The notes under the pieces: model-generated
What the model saw: only the letters and a program-made list of their open reading frames with translations
The model's database searches: none
What the model was told of the DNA's origin: nothing
From: Bacteroidia bacterium
Lineage (GTDB): Bacteria > Bacteroidota > Bacteroidia > Bacteroidales > UBA932
Length of the DNA: 64,000 nucleotides
Direction of reading: 5' to 3'
NCBI GenBank assembly: GCA_021153285.1
Contig: JAGKTT010000003.1
Span: forward strand, 22,709-86,708
In this document: piece after piece, positions 16,109 to 24,646 of the stretch
How the letters are laid out: each line of letters begins with the position of its first letter
How positions within the stretch are numbered: the stretch's first letter is position 1
Made by a program: the position numbers and the translations under genes

Positions 16109-18124
16109 CTAGAACATTGCTTTTACCTGATTGTAGACATTCTGGGCTGTGAAACCGAGTTTCTCGTCCAGAACCTTGTAAGGTGCTGAGAATCCGAAGC
16201 TTTCAAGACCGAACACTTTACCGTTGCAGCCTACAAGTCCCTGAAGATTCACCGGAAGACCAGCTGTGAGACCGAAGATCTTCGCACCGTTTGGAAGAAG
16301 TTCTTCCTGATATTCCTTAGGCTGGCTGCGGAAAACTCCCTCTGAAGGACAGCTTACGATGCGCACCTTGAGGCCATCCTCACGAAGAAGCTTCGCACCT
16401 GCAACGAGTGTAGACACCTCTGAACCGGAAGCCACGAGGATTACATCAGGATTCTCGTCTGAACCGGCTACGATATAAGCACCTTTTTCTGCCTGCGGAT
16501 AATCGGTTCCCTCAGGAAGCTGCTCGAGGTTCTGACGTGAAAGGATGAGTCCTGTAGGGCTATCGATATTCTCCATAGCCATTCTCCAGCATACGGTAGT
16601 CTCGTCAGAGTCAGCAGGACGAAGTACAAGCATTGAATTCTTGTGACTGTGATTCTTAAGTTTCTCCATTAGACGGATCTGAGCCTCCTGCTCTACCGGC
16701 TCGTGAGTAGGACCATCTTCACCTACGCGGAATGCATCGTGAGTCCAGATGAACTTGACAGGAAGCTCCATAAGAGCCGCCATACGTATTGCAGGCTTCA
16801 TATAGTCAGAGAACACGAAGAATGTACCGCAGGCAGCGATCACACCACCGTGGAGTGCCATACCGATGCAGCAGCAAGCCATTGTAAGCTCAGCCACACC
16901 TGCCTGCAGGAATGCACCGCTGAAGTCTCCCTTAACGAAAGATGTCGTCTTCTTGAGGAAGCCATCTGTCTTGTCAGAGTTGGAAAGGTCAGCTGATGAA
17001 CAGATCATATTAGGCACCTGCTCTGCGAGCAGTCCAAGAACGACTGCAGATGCATTTCTTGTAGCATCTCCGGCCTTCTGCTGCACTTTGCTCCAGTCCA
17101 CCTTAGGAGCTGCCCCGCTGAACCACTCAGCCAAAGCGGCAGCCTTTTCAGGATTGGCAGCAGCCCAGACAGCCTCTTCTGCCTTACGCTCAGCCACGAT
17201 TGCCTTAAGAGCTTCAGCACGCTTTGCATAGAGATCCTTTACCTCATCATATATTACAAACGGATTATCAGGATCACCGCCAAGGTTCAGAACCGTGTTT
17301 CTGTACGCATCTCCACCAAGAGGTGCGCCGTGAGTCTTGCAGCTATTCTCGTAAGAAGAATTGTCAGCCTGACGGGCTCCCTTACCCATCACGCACTTAC
17401 CGATAATAAGCGTAGGGCGCTGTGTCTCCTCCTTGGCAGCAGCAAGAGCCTGACGGATCTGGTCGCAGTCATTTCCATTGATTGTCAATACCTTCCATCC
17501 CCAAGCTTCATATTTCTTTGCTGTATCCTCTGACATCACCTCGCCACACTCGGTAGAAAGCTGGATATCATTGGAATCGTAGAACATCACGAGATTATCC
17601 AGACCGAGATGACCTGCTATGCGGCCCGCACCCTGAGAGATTTCTTCCTGGACACCACCGTCAGAAATATATGCATATATTGTTTCCTTTGAGAATGTAG
17701 GGTTACCTGTACGTGCGGCAAGGAATTTTGCAGCGATAGCAGCACCCACCGCGAATACGTGACCCTGACCGAGGGGACCGGATGTATTCTCAATGCCTCG
17801 CATAATATCCACCTCAGGATGGCCGGGAGTAGGAGAGCCCCACTGGCGAAGCTGCTGAAGTTCCTCGATAGAGAATTTGCCGGTAAGAGCCAGCTGAGCA
17901 TAAAGCATCGGAGACATATGTCCCGGATCGAGGAAGAAGCGGTCACGTCCCTCCCACTTCGGATTTTCAGGGTCATACTGGAGATACTCCGAATAGAGCA
18001 CATTGATGAAATCGGCTCCACCCATCGCACCACCCGGGTGACCTGACTTTGCCTTTTCTACCATCGAAACTGCAAGGATACGGATATTGTCCGCAGCAAG
18101 ATTCATTACCTTATTGTCGTTCAT
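16109..18124 (-). CDS. tkt: Transketolase
   Basis: Transketolase moves two-carbon units between pentose phosphates and other sugar phosphates in the non-oxidative pentose phosphate pathway. The 671-residue protein has the three standard domains: the thiamine diphosphate domain with SGHPGGAMG and ISDGGVQEEISQGAGR...DSNDIQ, the pyrimidine-binding domain with the glutamate region VAELTMACCCIGMALHGG and the substrate-side HDAFRVGEDGPTHEPVEQE, and a C-terminal domain. The usual GDG of the cofactor motif reads SDG. It connects the xylose genes upstream in the window to central metabolism, although it has its own terminator and probably its own promoter. Confidence 0.96.
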   Translation of the reverse strand: MNDNKVMNLAADNIRILAVSMVEKAKSGHPGGAMGGADFINVLYSEYLQYDPENPKWEGRDRFFLDPGHMSPMLYAQLALTGKFSIEELQQLRQWGSPTPGHPEVDIMRGIENTSGPLGQGHVFAVGAAIAAKFLAARTGNPTFSKETIYAYISDGGVQEEISQGAGRIAGHLGLDNLVMFYDSNDIQLSTECGEVMSEDTAKKYEAWGWKVLTINGNDCDQIRQALAAAKEETQRPTLIIGKCVMGKGARQADNSSYENSCKTHGAPLGGDAYRNTVLNLGGDPDNPFVIYDEVKDLYAKRAEALKAIVAERKAEEAVWAAANPEKAAALAEWFSGAAPKVDWSKVQQKAGDATRNASAVVLGLLAEQVPNMICSSADLSNSDKTDGFLKKTTSFVKGDFSGAFLQAGVAELTMACCCIGMALHGGVIAACGTFFVFSDYMKPAIRMAALMELPVKFIWTHDAFRVGEDGPTHEPVEQEAQIRLMEKLKNHSHKNSMLVLRPADSDETTVCWRMAMENIDSPTGLILSRQNLEQLPEGTDYPQAEKGAYIVAGSDENPDVILVASGSEVSTLVAGAKLLREDGLKVRIVSCPSEGVFRSQPKEYQEELLPNGAKIFGLTAGLPVNLQGLVGCNGKVFGLESFGFSAPYKVLDEKLGFTAQNVYNQVKAMF

Positions 18125-18465
18125 AATTTATATGGTTTTTGTTTATTTCAGAATCAAAAGGCAAATTTAACATTCTGTCCGTAATATTTCATCCTGAAAG
18201 AGAAGAATATTACGACAAAACACACAAATTGATATGAAATTGGTATCAAACTTTGAAAAATCAATGACTTTGCAACAATTCAGATAGTTTTCACTCCAAA
18301 ATCGAGACTCATACCCGATTCGGGATGAACGAGCTTAAATTGAATAGCAGCCTCAGCGGCCGCTCGAAGATCTGAAAAAGATCAAACTCAAGATGAAGCA
18401 TCACAATTGATTTTGGTAATGCGGTGCAAAAACAGTAATTTTGCATTGCATTATAATATACATCA
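18125..18465. other. 341-bp divergent intergenic region (tkt / OPA transporter)
   Basis: No gene or structured RNA was recognised. The left part carries CAAATTTA at 18162-18169, which on the minus strand is the -7 motif TAAATTTG for tkt. The right part carries the transporter promoter at 18412-18443. The middle shows only short dyads such as CCCGATTCGGG. Confidence 0.6.
18412..18443 (+). promoter_or_regulatory. Bacteroidota-type promoter of the OPA transporter gene
   Basis: TTTG at 18412-18415, a 20-base spacer and TAATTTTG at 18436-18443 match both promoter elements of the phylum. The start codon follows 22 bases later. Confidence 0.7.
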
Positions 18466-19854
18466 ATGGATCAGCAGATTACTAAAAAGTACAATTATTG
18501 GCAGTGGAGGACCCTTATCGTCCTGATGATTGCCTACATTCTTTATTACTTCCTCAGAAAGAATTTCAGTGCCGCACTTCCGGCAATGCAGGAGGAACTG
18601 GGAATCACCAAGCTTCAGCTCGGTACATTCATCACCCTTAATGGTATCATCTATGGATTCTCCCGTTTTGTGAACGGCTTCATAGCTGACCGCTGCAGCC
18701 GCAGGAAACTTCTGGCCGGAGGACTCATCATATCGGCAATAATCAATTTCGCAATTGCCTTCAGTCCTAAGCTCGACGGAGTATTCAACCTTCTGGACGC
18801 GGAAGGAAAGGCGACAATGGGACTTGTATATCTGATCGGATCCCTTTGGGTTATAAACGGTTACATCCACGGAATGGGATATCCTCCTTGCGCCAGCCTT
18901 ATGGCCCATTGGTTCAAGCCATCTGAACTAGCGACCAAACAGTCCATCTGGAATGCATCGCATTCTATCGGTGCCGGAGTAGTCATAGCTCTATGCGGAT
19001 GGCTTCTTTCAAAATTCGGTATGTCAGCCTGGAACCTCTGCTTCGCGATTCCTGCAGCCATAGCATTTGCAGGAGCTGTCATTGTATTCCTTACTCTGCG
19101 CGACACACCTTCTTCCGTAGGACTCCCGGAGGTAGAGGAACTTGACCATAAGGCTGAAGGACACACAGCAGAGCCGGAAAAGCAGCTCAAGGGAAAAGCA
19201 TACAGTCACTTCCTTAACAGACTGGTATTCAAGAACCCTATCATCTGGATTCTTGCCCTCTCCAACTTCTGCATATATGTGATACGCTTCACCATTCTTG
19301 AGTGGGGAACCTCATTCCTCACCCAATACAAGGGCTTTGAGATCGACCTTTCAGCCAATATTGTGGCAATGTCCGAGCTCGCCGGCGGAGTGCTCGGAAC
19401 CCTCGTTGCAGGCTGGTTCACCGACAAGTTTATGCAGAACAAGGCTCATAGAACCTGTCTGCTCTGCACTATCGGAGCCACAATCAGTTTCTTCCTGTTC
19501 TGGCAGACTCCACAGACTGCCCACTGGTTCATCAGCGCCCTGCTGATCTGCCTCTCGGCATTCTTCGTATATGGTCCTCAGGCACTTCTCGGAGTAGCGG
19601 CATCACAGCAGGCCACCAAGAGAGCCTGCGCCACAGCCAACGGAATCCTCGGTATATTCGGCTATGCAGCCACCACCATCGCCGGTATCGGCTTCGGCTA
19701 TATCGCCGACAAGTTCGGATGGAACTCGGTATTCCTTGTAGCCGTAATCTTCGGTCTTATCGGCTGTCTCGTGATAGCTACCATATGGAAAGCTCCTGCA
19801 GACGGATATGAAAAGGCAGGAGAGGTGATGGATGAAATCAAGGAAATGGAATAA
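18466..19854 (+). CDS. Organophosphate/phosphate antiporter (OPA family MFS)
   Basis: The 462-residue inner-membrane protein has about 12 membrane segments and the signature of the organophosphate:Pi antiporters GlpT, UhpT and UhpC: YYFLRKNFSAALPAMQEEL near the N-terminus and GFSRFVNGFIADR in the loop after the next helices. Family members import glycerol 3-phosphate or hexose 6-phosphates in exchange for phosphate. Which ester is carried cannot be read from the sequence. A short charged loop (about residues 220-245) separates the halves. It has its own promoter and a strong hairpin after the stop. It is convergent with a small winged-helix gene. Confidence 0.9.
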   Translation: MDQQITKKYNYWQWRTLIVLMIAYILYYFLRKNFSAALPAMQEELGITKLQLGTFITLNGIIYGFSRFVNGFIADRCSRRKLLAGGLIISAIINFAIAFSPKLDGVFNLLDAEGKATMGLVYLIGSLWVINGYIHGMGYPPCASLMAHWFKPSELATKQSIWNASHSIGAGVVIALCGWLLSKFGMSAWNLCFAIPAAIAFAGAVIVFLTLRDTPSSVGLPEVEELDHKAEGHTAEPEKQLKGKAYSHFLNRLVFKNPIIWILALSNFCIYVIRFTILEWGTSFLTQYKGFEIDLSANIVAMSELAGGVLGTLVAGWFTDKFMQNKAHRTCLLCTIGATISFFLFWQTPQTAHWFISALLICLSAFFVYGPQALLGVAASQQATKRACATANGILGIFGYAATTIAGIGFGYIADKFGWNSVFLVAVIFGLIGCLVIATIWKAPADGYEKAGEVMDEIKEME

Positions 19855-19860
19855 AAACTC

Positions 19861-19884
19861 AGGGCGGCCCGCACGGGCCGCCCT
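19861..19884 (+). terminator. GC-rich hairpin terminator
   Basis: AGGGCGGCCC at 19861-19870 pairs perfectly with 19875-19884 around GCAC, 6 bases after the transporter stop. It lies between convergent genes and can serve both; no long T-run follows. Confidence 0.7.
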
Positions 19885-19913
19885 GATTCGTTCAGCATCA
19901 AGATATATCCTGA

Positions 19914-20129
19914 TTAGGCGTTAAGTGAGTAGTACTCGCAAGACTTTGAGCCCTTAACCTCTACCTCTACATTGATCTTGCTCTCACGAGCGAGCCAACC
20001 GAGTGCAGTGTAGAACTCTGCGCTGCCGAGACCAGACTCCTTCTTAAGCTTAGTCTCAGTCATCTTACCGTTTGCATTGAGTACATTCCAGAGAATGCCC
20101 GCGTTGTTTCCAATGTTGTTGATTTCCAT
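19914..20129 (-). CDS. Small winged-helix protein (DUF2582 family)
   Basis: The 71-residue protein matches the winged helix-turn-helix family DUF2582, found widely in Bacteroidota: NNIGNNAGILWNVLN at the start, a recognition-helix region SAEFYTALGWLARESK and a C-terminal strand ending YYSLNA. The role is unknown; the fold suggests nucleic-acid or protein binding. The ATG at 20129 was selected because the upstream in-frame extension of 41 residues is cysteine- and arginine-rich and does not match the family. Codons are biased as in a well-expressed gene. Confidence 0.85.
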   Translation of the reverse strand: MEINNIGNNAGILWNVLNANGKMTETKLKKESGLGSAEFYTALGWLARESKINVEVEVKGSKSCEYYSLNA

Positions 20130-20483
20130 AATAATTAATCTAGTTAAGTTTATAATTCTGCGGCATCGCGCCGCCACACACTTTCTAACTTTACGGGCGC
20201 AAATATATACAAACAAAACGACATAACAAACACTGTAACAGAAAGTTAACAATTTACTAACTTACAGTTTATAAGTTTTTGCTCCACATTACTAACAATT
20301 TAAAACAACAACTATAATAAAGTAAAAGAATAGCAAGTACATTTCGACCGATGATTTCGAAATTCTACTGAGCGACTTTTTACGACTTTTCGCTTAAATA
20401 GCAGTATTTTCGTGATTTTGAGAGGGGTTTTGACAAATTTCCACTCATTTATATGTATATTTACCATCTAATTCAATAATGAT
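20130..20483. other. 354-bp divergent intergenic region
   Basis: The region is strongly A/T-rich and no gene or structured RNA was recognised. Near the right end, TTTG followed after 23 bases by TATATTTA (about 20455-20462) may be the promoter of the nuclease gene. The region also holds the start of the winged-helix transcript. Confidence 0.5.
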
Positions 20484-21293
20484 ATGAAAAGACTGGCTAT
20501 TTCAATTGTATGCATACTTATGCTTCTTGACTCCACAAATGCATTTGCCTGGGGCGCAAAGGGACACGACGTCGTAGCGGCTATCGCTGAACAGAATCTG
20601 ACACCGAAAGCGAAAAGGAAGATCAGCAAGCTTCTGGACGGACGCTCGATCGTTTACTATTCATCGTGGATGGACAATGTCCAGAACTCTCCATATTGGA
20701 AGAACGGTTATAACAAGACAAAGACCTGGCATTATGCCAATGTAGACAAAGGCCACACATATCAGACAATGCAGAAGGAAAAGAACGGTGACGTGGTAAA
20801 CGGACTCGAATTCCTTACAAAGCAGATGACGGAAAATTACGCCGATCTCACTGACAGTATGAGGGTGGACTATCTGAAGATGATTGTCCATATGGTGGGT
20901 GACCTTCATTGTCCTATGCACGCCGGAAGACTCTCAGACCGCGGCGGTAACGGCACGAGAGTCAGCTGGTTCAGAAGCGAGACAAGCCTCCATTCGGTAT
21001 GGGACAGCAAAATGATCGATTCTGCCCGCAAGTGGAGCTACAGCGAATGGGTGGAGCAGCTCGACAGAGCAAACAGGAAATACAGAAAGGAGATCAGCAA
21101 AGGTACCTATGAAGACTGGTTCGCCGAGACCGTAGAAGGTGCTGCAGATATATATGACTATGTAGAGAGTTCGACAGAAAGAGTTCCTGAACTTTCATAC
21201 CAGTTCGTATATGACTTCTCTCCTCTTCTCGAAGAGCAGCTTATGAATGCCGGTTATCGTCTGGCTTATGTACTGAACACCATATTCAAATAA
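20484..21293 (+). CDS. S1/P1-type zinc nuclease, exported
   Basis: The 269-residue protein has a signal peptide (to about residue 22) and matches the S1/P1 nuclease family, which uses three zinc ions to cut single-stranded nucleic acids and remove 3'-phosphates. The mature N-terminus should be the Trp of WGAKGHD, where the N-terminal tryptophan and the following histidine bind zinc. Further ligands are visible in WHYANVDKGH, HMVGDLHCPMHAG and the D/H positions after LSDRGGN. It probably scavenges nucleotides outside the cell. The protein ends a few bases before the convergent permease gene, with no obvious terminator between. Confidence 0.9.
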   Translation: MKRLAISIVCILMLLDSTNAFAWGAKGHDVVAAIAEQNLTPKAKRKISKLLDGRSIVYYSSWMDNVQNSPYWKNGYNKTKTWHYANVDKGHTYQTMQKEKNGDVVNGLEFLTKQMTENYADLTDSMRVDYLKMIVHMVGDLHCPMHAGRLSDRGGNGTRVSWFRSETSLHSVWDSKMIDSARKWSYSEWVEQLDRANRKYRKEISKGTYEDWFAETVEGAADIYDYVESSTERVPELSYQFVYDFSPLLEEQLMNAGYRLAYVLNTIFK

Positions 21294-21300
21294 TTGCAGT

Positions 21301-22086
21301 CTACTTCCTGATAAAAAGCACAGCCATCAGCGGCAGGGCGATTATAGCCATTGTGGCACTGATCGGCAGATATATTCCGAAGCTGACATATTTCACTACA
21401 AGATAAGTCACAAGCAGCAGCCCTACTCCCATAGCAGAAGATATCAGATAATGTTTTCTGATATCTGTACTCTTGCACACTATACGGCTGAGATTCGGTA
21501 CACCAAGAGATATGAAACCGATCGGGCCACATATTGACACTGAACTGGTTACAAGGAACATTATTGCCAGCAGAAGCAAAGCCTTGGCCATATTGCTCAA
21601 TTCAAATTCCCCGTTGAAATGCCTTGTCAGAAGTTTCGCAGACCATAATGCAGCCCCAAGCCCGAGAGCAAACAGAGCAAGAGAAAAGACAATATCGCCA
21701 CCGGTAACACCTTCAAGATTGAAATTGGCGGCTCCCCAGAGATAATATTGCTTCAATAGATCTCCATTTGGGGCGTTGGTGACAACAATAGTTCCGAGTG
21801 AGCCTATGAACGTGCCGAAAAGTATACCGAAAGTGATGAGATTCTGGGTACTCACCTTAAGAGTCACGAAGAAGCAGACAATCGTACACACCAACGTACA
21901 GATGAAGCTTCCTACGGTAAGCGAGCACCATCCCGTCATAGTAGCAGCAGCCGCTCCCAGGCAGGCTGCACTTCCCAGACCGAGACTATAGACATCTCCC
22001 AGCTGATTTCGCCAGAGATATTGCATCTGGATACCTCCTATCGGAAGGGCAATCCCGGAAATCAAAACATATAAAAGGCTCAACAT
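21301..22086 (-). CDS. FecCD-type ABC transporter permease, N-terminally short
   Basis: The 261 residues are almost all membrane helix and fit the FecCD/BtuC permease family: the QNLITFGILFGTFIGSL segment, then CGPIGFISLGVPNLSRIV, equivalent to the cytoplasmic coupling-helix motif, and a final LPISATMAIIALPLMAVLF. Family proteins are usually 320-345 residues. Here the start aligns with the second helix, and the first helix and the R.PR motif are missing. The ATG lies one base after the btuB stop, so no upstream extension is possible in this frame. Placement behind btuB and the cobalamin riboswitch implies vitamin B12 uptake, but no BtuF or BtuD partner is in the window. It may be a truncated relic. 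Confidence 0.75.
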   Translation of the reverse strand: MLSLLYVLISGIALPIGGIQMQYLWRNQLGDVYSLGLGSAACLGAAAATMTGWCSLTVGSFICTLVCTIVCFFVTLKVSTQNLITFGILFGTFIGSLGTIVVTNAPNGDLLKQYYLWGAANFNLEGVTGGDIVFSLALFALGLGAALWSAKLLTRHFNGEFELSNMAKALLLLAIMFLVTSSVSICGPIGFISLGVPNLSRIVCKSTDIRKHYLISSAMGVGLLLVTYLVVKYVSFGIYLPISATMAIIALPLMAVLFIRK

Positions 22087-22087
22087 A

Positions 22088-23902
22088 TCAGAAACTGTAT
22101 TCTATTCCACCGATGAAATTTCTTCCAGGCATAGGGTAACCGCTGACTGTCTCATATCTGCAGTCCGCAAGATTCCTGGCAGACACCTTGAAAGCAAGGC
22201 TGCCGGCTTTCTTCAGAGACAGGGTCTTCGAAAATTCCACATCCAAAGTATTCCAGGCAGGAAGGTCTCCATATCCGTCTGTCCTTCCTCCACGCCATTG
22301 CCAGGATGGACTCAGGTTCCATCCCTTCCAAGACAATCCGACACGGAATATTGCAATATGTCTGGCAATATATGGTATCTGCAGGCCGAAGGAATCGCTT
22401 CCTGAAGTCCTGTCTACCGCCGATTGGTATGTATATTGACCTTTTGCATCGAAGACCCAGCTGTTCCCCGAATACCGGAAACCGGCCGAAGCATCATAAC
22501 CGACTGACAGCACCTTGCCGATATTGTACGGCTGCCAGATGTTCGGATCAGCCTCGCTTGGCGCTGATATAATCTTATCTGTCAACCAGTTACAGAACGC
22601 ATCCAGCTTAGCTTCGATTCTCCAGCGATTGCCTGTCCTCCTGTTGAAATCGACTCCGAGGTCAACCATCCAGACATCTTCCGGTTTCAGATCCGGATTG
22701 CCATAGCCGATATAGTAGAGTTCGTTGAATACCGGCACCCTATATGCACGTCGTGCGAATGCTCTTATGTCAAACCCATTGAAAGCCGTGTATCTGACAT
22801 CGAGAGAAGGAGACACCGCATTCCTTGACTCTTTTCCTTTATCATATGCTCCGTAATATTCCACTGCTGCATTAGCGGCAAGTCTGCCGGAAGTATAAGA
22901 GGCGGCTACAGCAGAGAATGCACTCAGGCGCGAAGCATCATAATTCGAAGAATTCAATCTATCCCAATGCACATCTGCAGCAAGAGACAATTTCAGGCCT
23001 TGGGTAATCTGAAAGCTATGGGATGAATTCAATTGTACCTCGGTCTGGCCATAGTTGCTGTCACCGTATATACTTGAGTAATATATGTCATCGTAGCCGG
23101 CCTTCAAGCTAAGATTCAGTGTATATAAAGGCGAGAATCTGTTTGTGAGCCTACCCTGCACAAAGGCATTCATATCCTTCTGTCTGTCATCCGATGGCCA
23201 GGAAACCGATCCCGGGGTACCTCTTTCAGCTGTATTGAAATACGCCTTTATATGATAATCACCACCGGCAAGTATTCCCCAAAGATCGAGGCCGGACCTT
23301 ATCTGGCTGATATCATTGTTCGAACGCCTGCTGCCATCTCCATAGCTGTAATCTCCTTTACTGAACACCCCGGATGCATTTGCCGACAATGAGACTCTGT
23401 CAGAAAGACGGAAATCCATTCTTGCAGAAGGGAGATATGTACCGAATGAACCAGCAGACAATCGGACTGAGCCTGCTACAGGAATATGTCCGAAGGAAGG
23501 TCTGGCAGTATTGAAGGACACACTGTTCTGAGCATAATCAAGCACGACCTCACTGAAATTATCCACCCCTATCATTCCGAGGTCATTCTGTCCTGACTGG
23601 ACGTTACCCACCTTGACACCGTCGATATAAACTGCCGTATGAGCGCTACCCAATCCCCTGAGACTCACAGTCTTGAGACCAGCAAATCCACCATTGTCCC
23701 CGATATGTATTCCGGGACTTTGCAGAAGAATATCCGACACTGAAAATGAATTGACTGACGCAAGTGTGTCTTTTCGGGATATGACCACGCCCTTGTCTGC
23801 TGTGACTGTAACAGAGTGTAATGTATCTGTTACCGGTTCAAGAGAACCTGAAGGCAGACCCGAATATATCAGGCCTGCTGAAATAAGAATTGAAAATAAC
23901 AT
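22088..23902 (-). CDS. btuB: TonB-dependent cobalamin receptor
   Basis: The 604-residue outer-membrane receptor takes up cobalamin (or related corrinoids) with energy from TonB. After a signal peptide comes a TonB-box-like segment (LHSVTVTAD), then the plug domain with SVSDILLQSPGI, SLRGLGSAHTAVYIDGVKVG and a barrel that ends in the aromatic GGIEYSF, typical of outer-membrane beta-barrels. The start at 23902 was chosen because earlier in-frame starts lie inside the cobalamin riboswitch aptamer, which cannot also code, or in the GC-rich stretch after it. Control by cobalamin is shown by that riboswitch directly upstream. The permease gene follows after one base. Confidence 0.9.
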   Translation of the reverse strand: MLFSILISAGLIYSGLPSGSLEPVTDTLHSVTVTADKGVVISRKDTLASVNSFSVSDILLQSPGIHIGDNGGFAGLKTVSLRGLGSAHTAVYIDGVKVGNVQSGQNDLGMIGVDNFSEVVLDYAQNSVSFNTARPSFGHIPVAGSVRLSAGSFGTYLPSARMDFRLSDRVSLSANASGVFSKGDYSYGDGSRRSNNDISQIRSGLDLWGILAGGDYHIKAYFNTAERGTPGSVSWPSDDRQKDMNAFVQGRLTNRFSPLYTLNLSLKAGYDDIYYSSIYGDSNYGQTEVQLNSSHSFQITQGLKLSLAADVHWDRLNSSNYDASRLSAFSAVAASYTSGRLAANAAVEYYGAYDKGKESRNAVSPSLDVRYTAFNGFDIRAFARRAYRVPVFNELYYIGYGNPDLKPEDVWMVDLGVDFNRRTGNRWRIEAKLDAFCNWLTDKIISAPSEADPNIWQPYNIGKVLSVGYDASAGFRYSGNSWVFDAKGQYTYQSAVDRTSGSDSFGLQIPYIARHIAIFRVGLSWKGWNLSPSWQWRGGRTDGYGDLPAWNTLDVEFSKTLSLKKAGSLAFKVSARNLADCRYETVSGYPMPGRNFIGGIEYSF

Positions 23903-23956
23903 TTGTTTACGCCTTAACAGAAGCCTGCCCCCGGGCTCCATTCGTTTGACTTGACT

Positions 23957-24104
23957 ATGGCAGGTCTTCGGACTCACCTCCGCATCCTGCGCCTTCTCAC
24001 AGCCATATGCTGCAATGGCATAATGCAGGTGCGTTCTGAGATTTACCGCTGCGGGCACAGTTCCGGATTCGCACCGGATTTCCTTGCTCCATAATCCCGG
24101 TACA
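23957..24104 (-). ncRNA. Cobalamin riboswitch
   Basis: On the minus strand, the region reads GGTGCGAATCCGGAACTGTG, then the conserved CCCGCAGCGGTAAATC core, a variable hairpin, GGATGCGGAGGTGAGTCCGAAGACCTGCC at 23957 onward and a GC-rich stretch before the btuB start. These are the conserved blocks of the B12 (AdoCbl-type) riboswitch, in the right order. It should repress btuB and the permease when cobalamin is abundant. A -7 promoter motif TATATTTG (24103-24110) starts the transcript just before the aptamer. Confidence 0.92.
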
Positions 24105-24139
24105 AATATAGGCGTTATTTATCAGAAGCTGATAAAAAA

Positions 24140-24631
24140 TCAAAGAGTTTTGACAATGGACTCATATAGATTCCTGCAACCGTCTTCAAGAAGATCCAGA
24201 ACGAGACTGAACCCTTCCGAACCCATATAATACGGATCAGGGATATAAGATATCTTGTGATCAGTCAGATAGGAAGCCATTCTGACTATCTTATGGCTGT
24301 CTTCCACCGAAGGTGCAAGATGCATCAGATCTTCATAATTCTGGTCATCCATCGCCACAATCAGGTCAAAATCCGGGAAATCATAACCACGGACCTGACG
24401 TGCGCTATGCGTAAGCCCATATCCACGATACAAAGCCGCAGTTCGCATACGTCTGTCAGGATGAGCCCCGCTATGACCTCCATATATGCCGGCAGAATCC
24501 GCCTCGATCCTGTCCTGCATTGAATTTTCCCTGACGATATGTTCGAATATACCCTGAGCTGCCGGAGAGCGGCATATGTTTCCCAGGCACACGAAAAGGA
24601 CTTTGTATTTGTTGTTGATATGATTCTCCAT
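24140..24631 (-). CDS. Low-molecular-weight protein tyrosine phosphatase
   Basis: The 163-residue cytoplasmic enzyme has the LMW-PTP active-site loop near its N-terminus: VCLGNICRSP, with the nucleophilic cysteine (about residue 15) and the phosphate-binding arginine. The general-acid aspartate is in IPDPYYMG near residue 135. Family members remove phosphate from tyrosines and in bacteria often act on capsule-export kinases (Wzb/Etp type), though no such kinase is in the window. The gene follows alanine racemase on the same strand with a 15-base gap, so the two are probably co-transcribed. Confidence 0.92.
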   Translation of the reverse strand: MENHINNKYKVLFVCLGNICRSPAAQGIFEHIVRENSMQDRIEADSAGIYGGHSGAHPDRRMRTAALYRGYGLTHSARQVRGYDFPDFDLIVAMDDQNYEDLMHLAPSVEDSHKIVRMASYLTDHKISYIPDPYYMGSEGFSLVLDLLEDGCRNLYESIVKTL

Positions 24632-24646
24632 AGCTGCAAACTTGTA

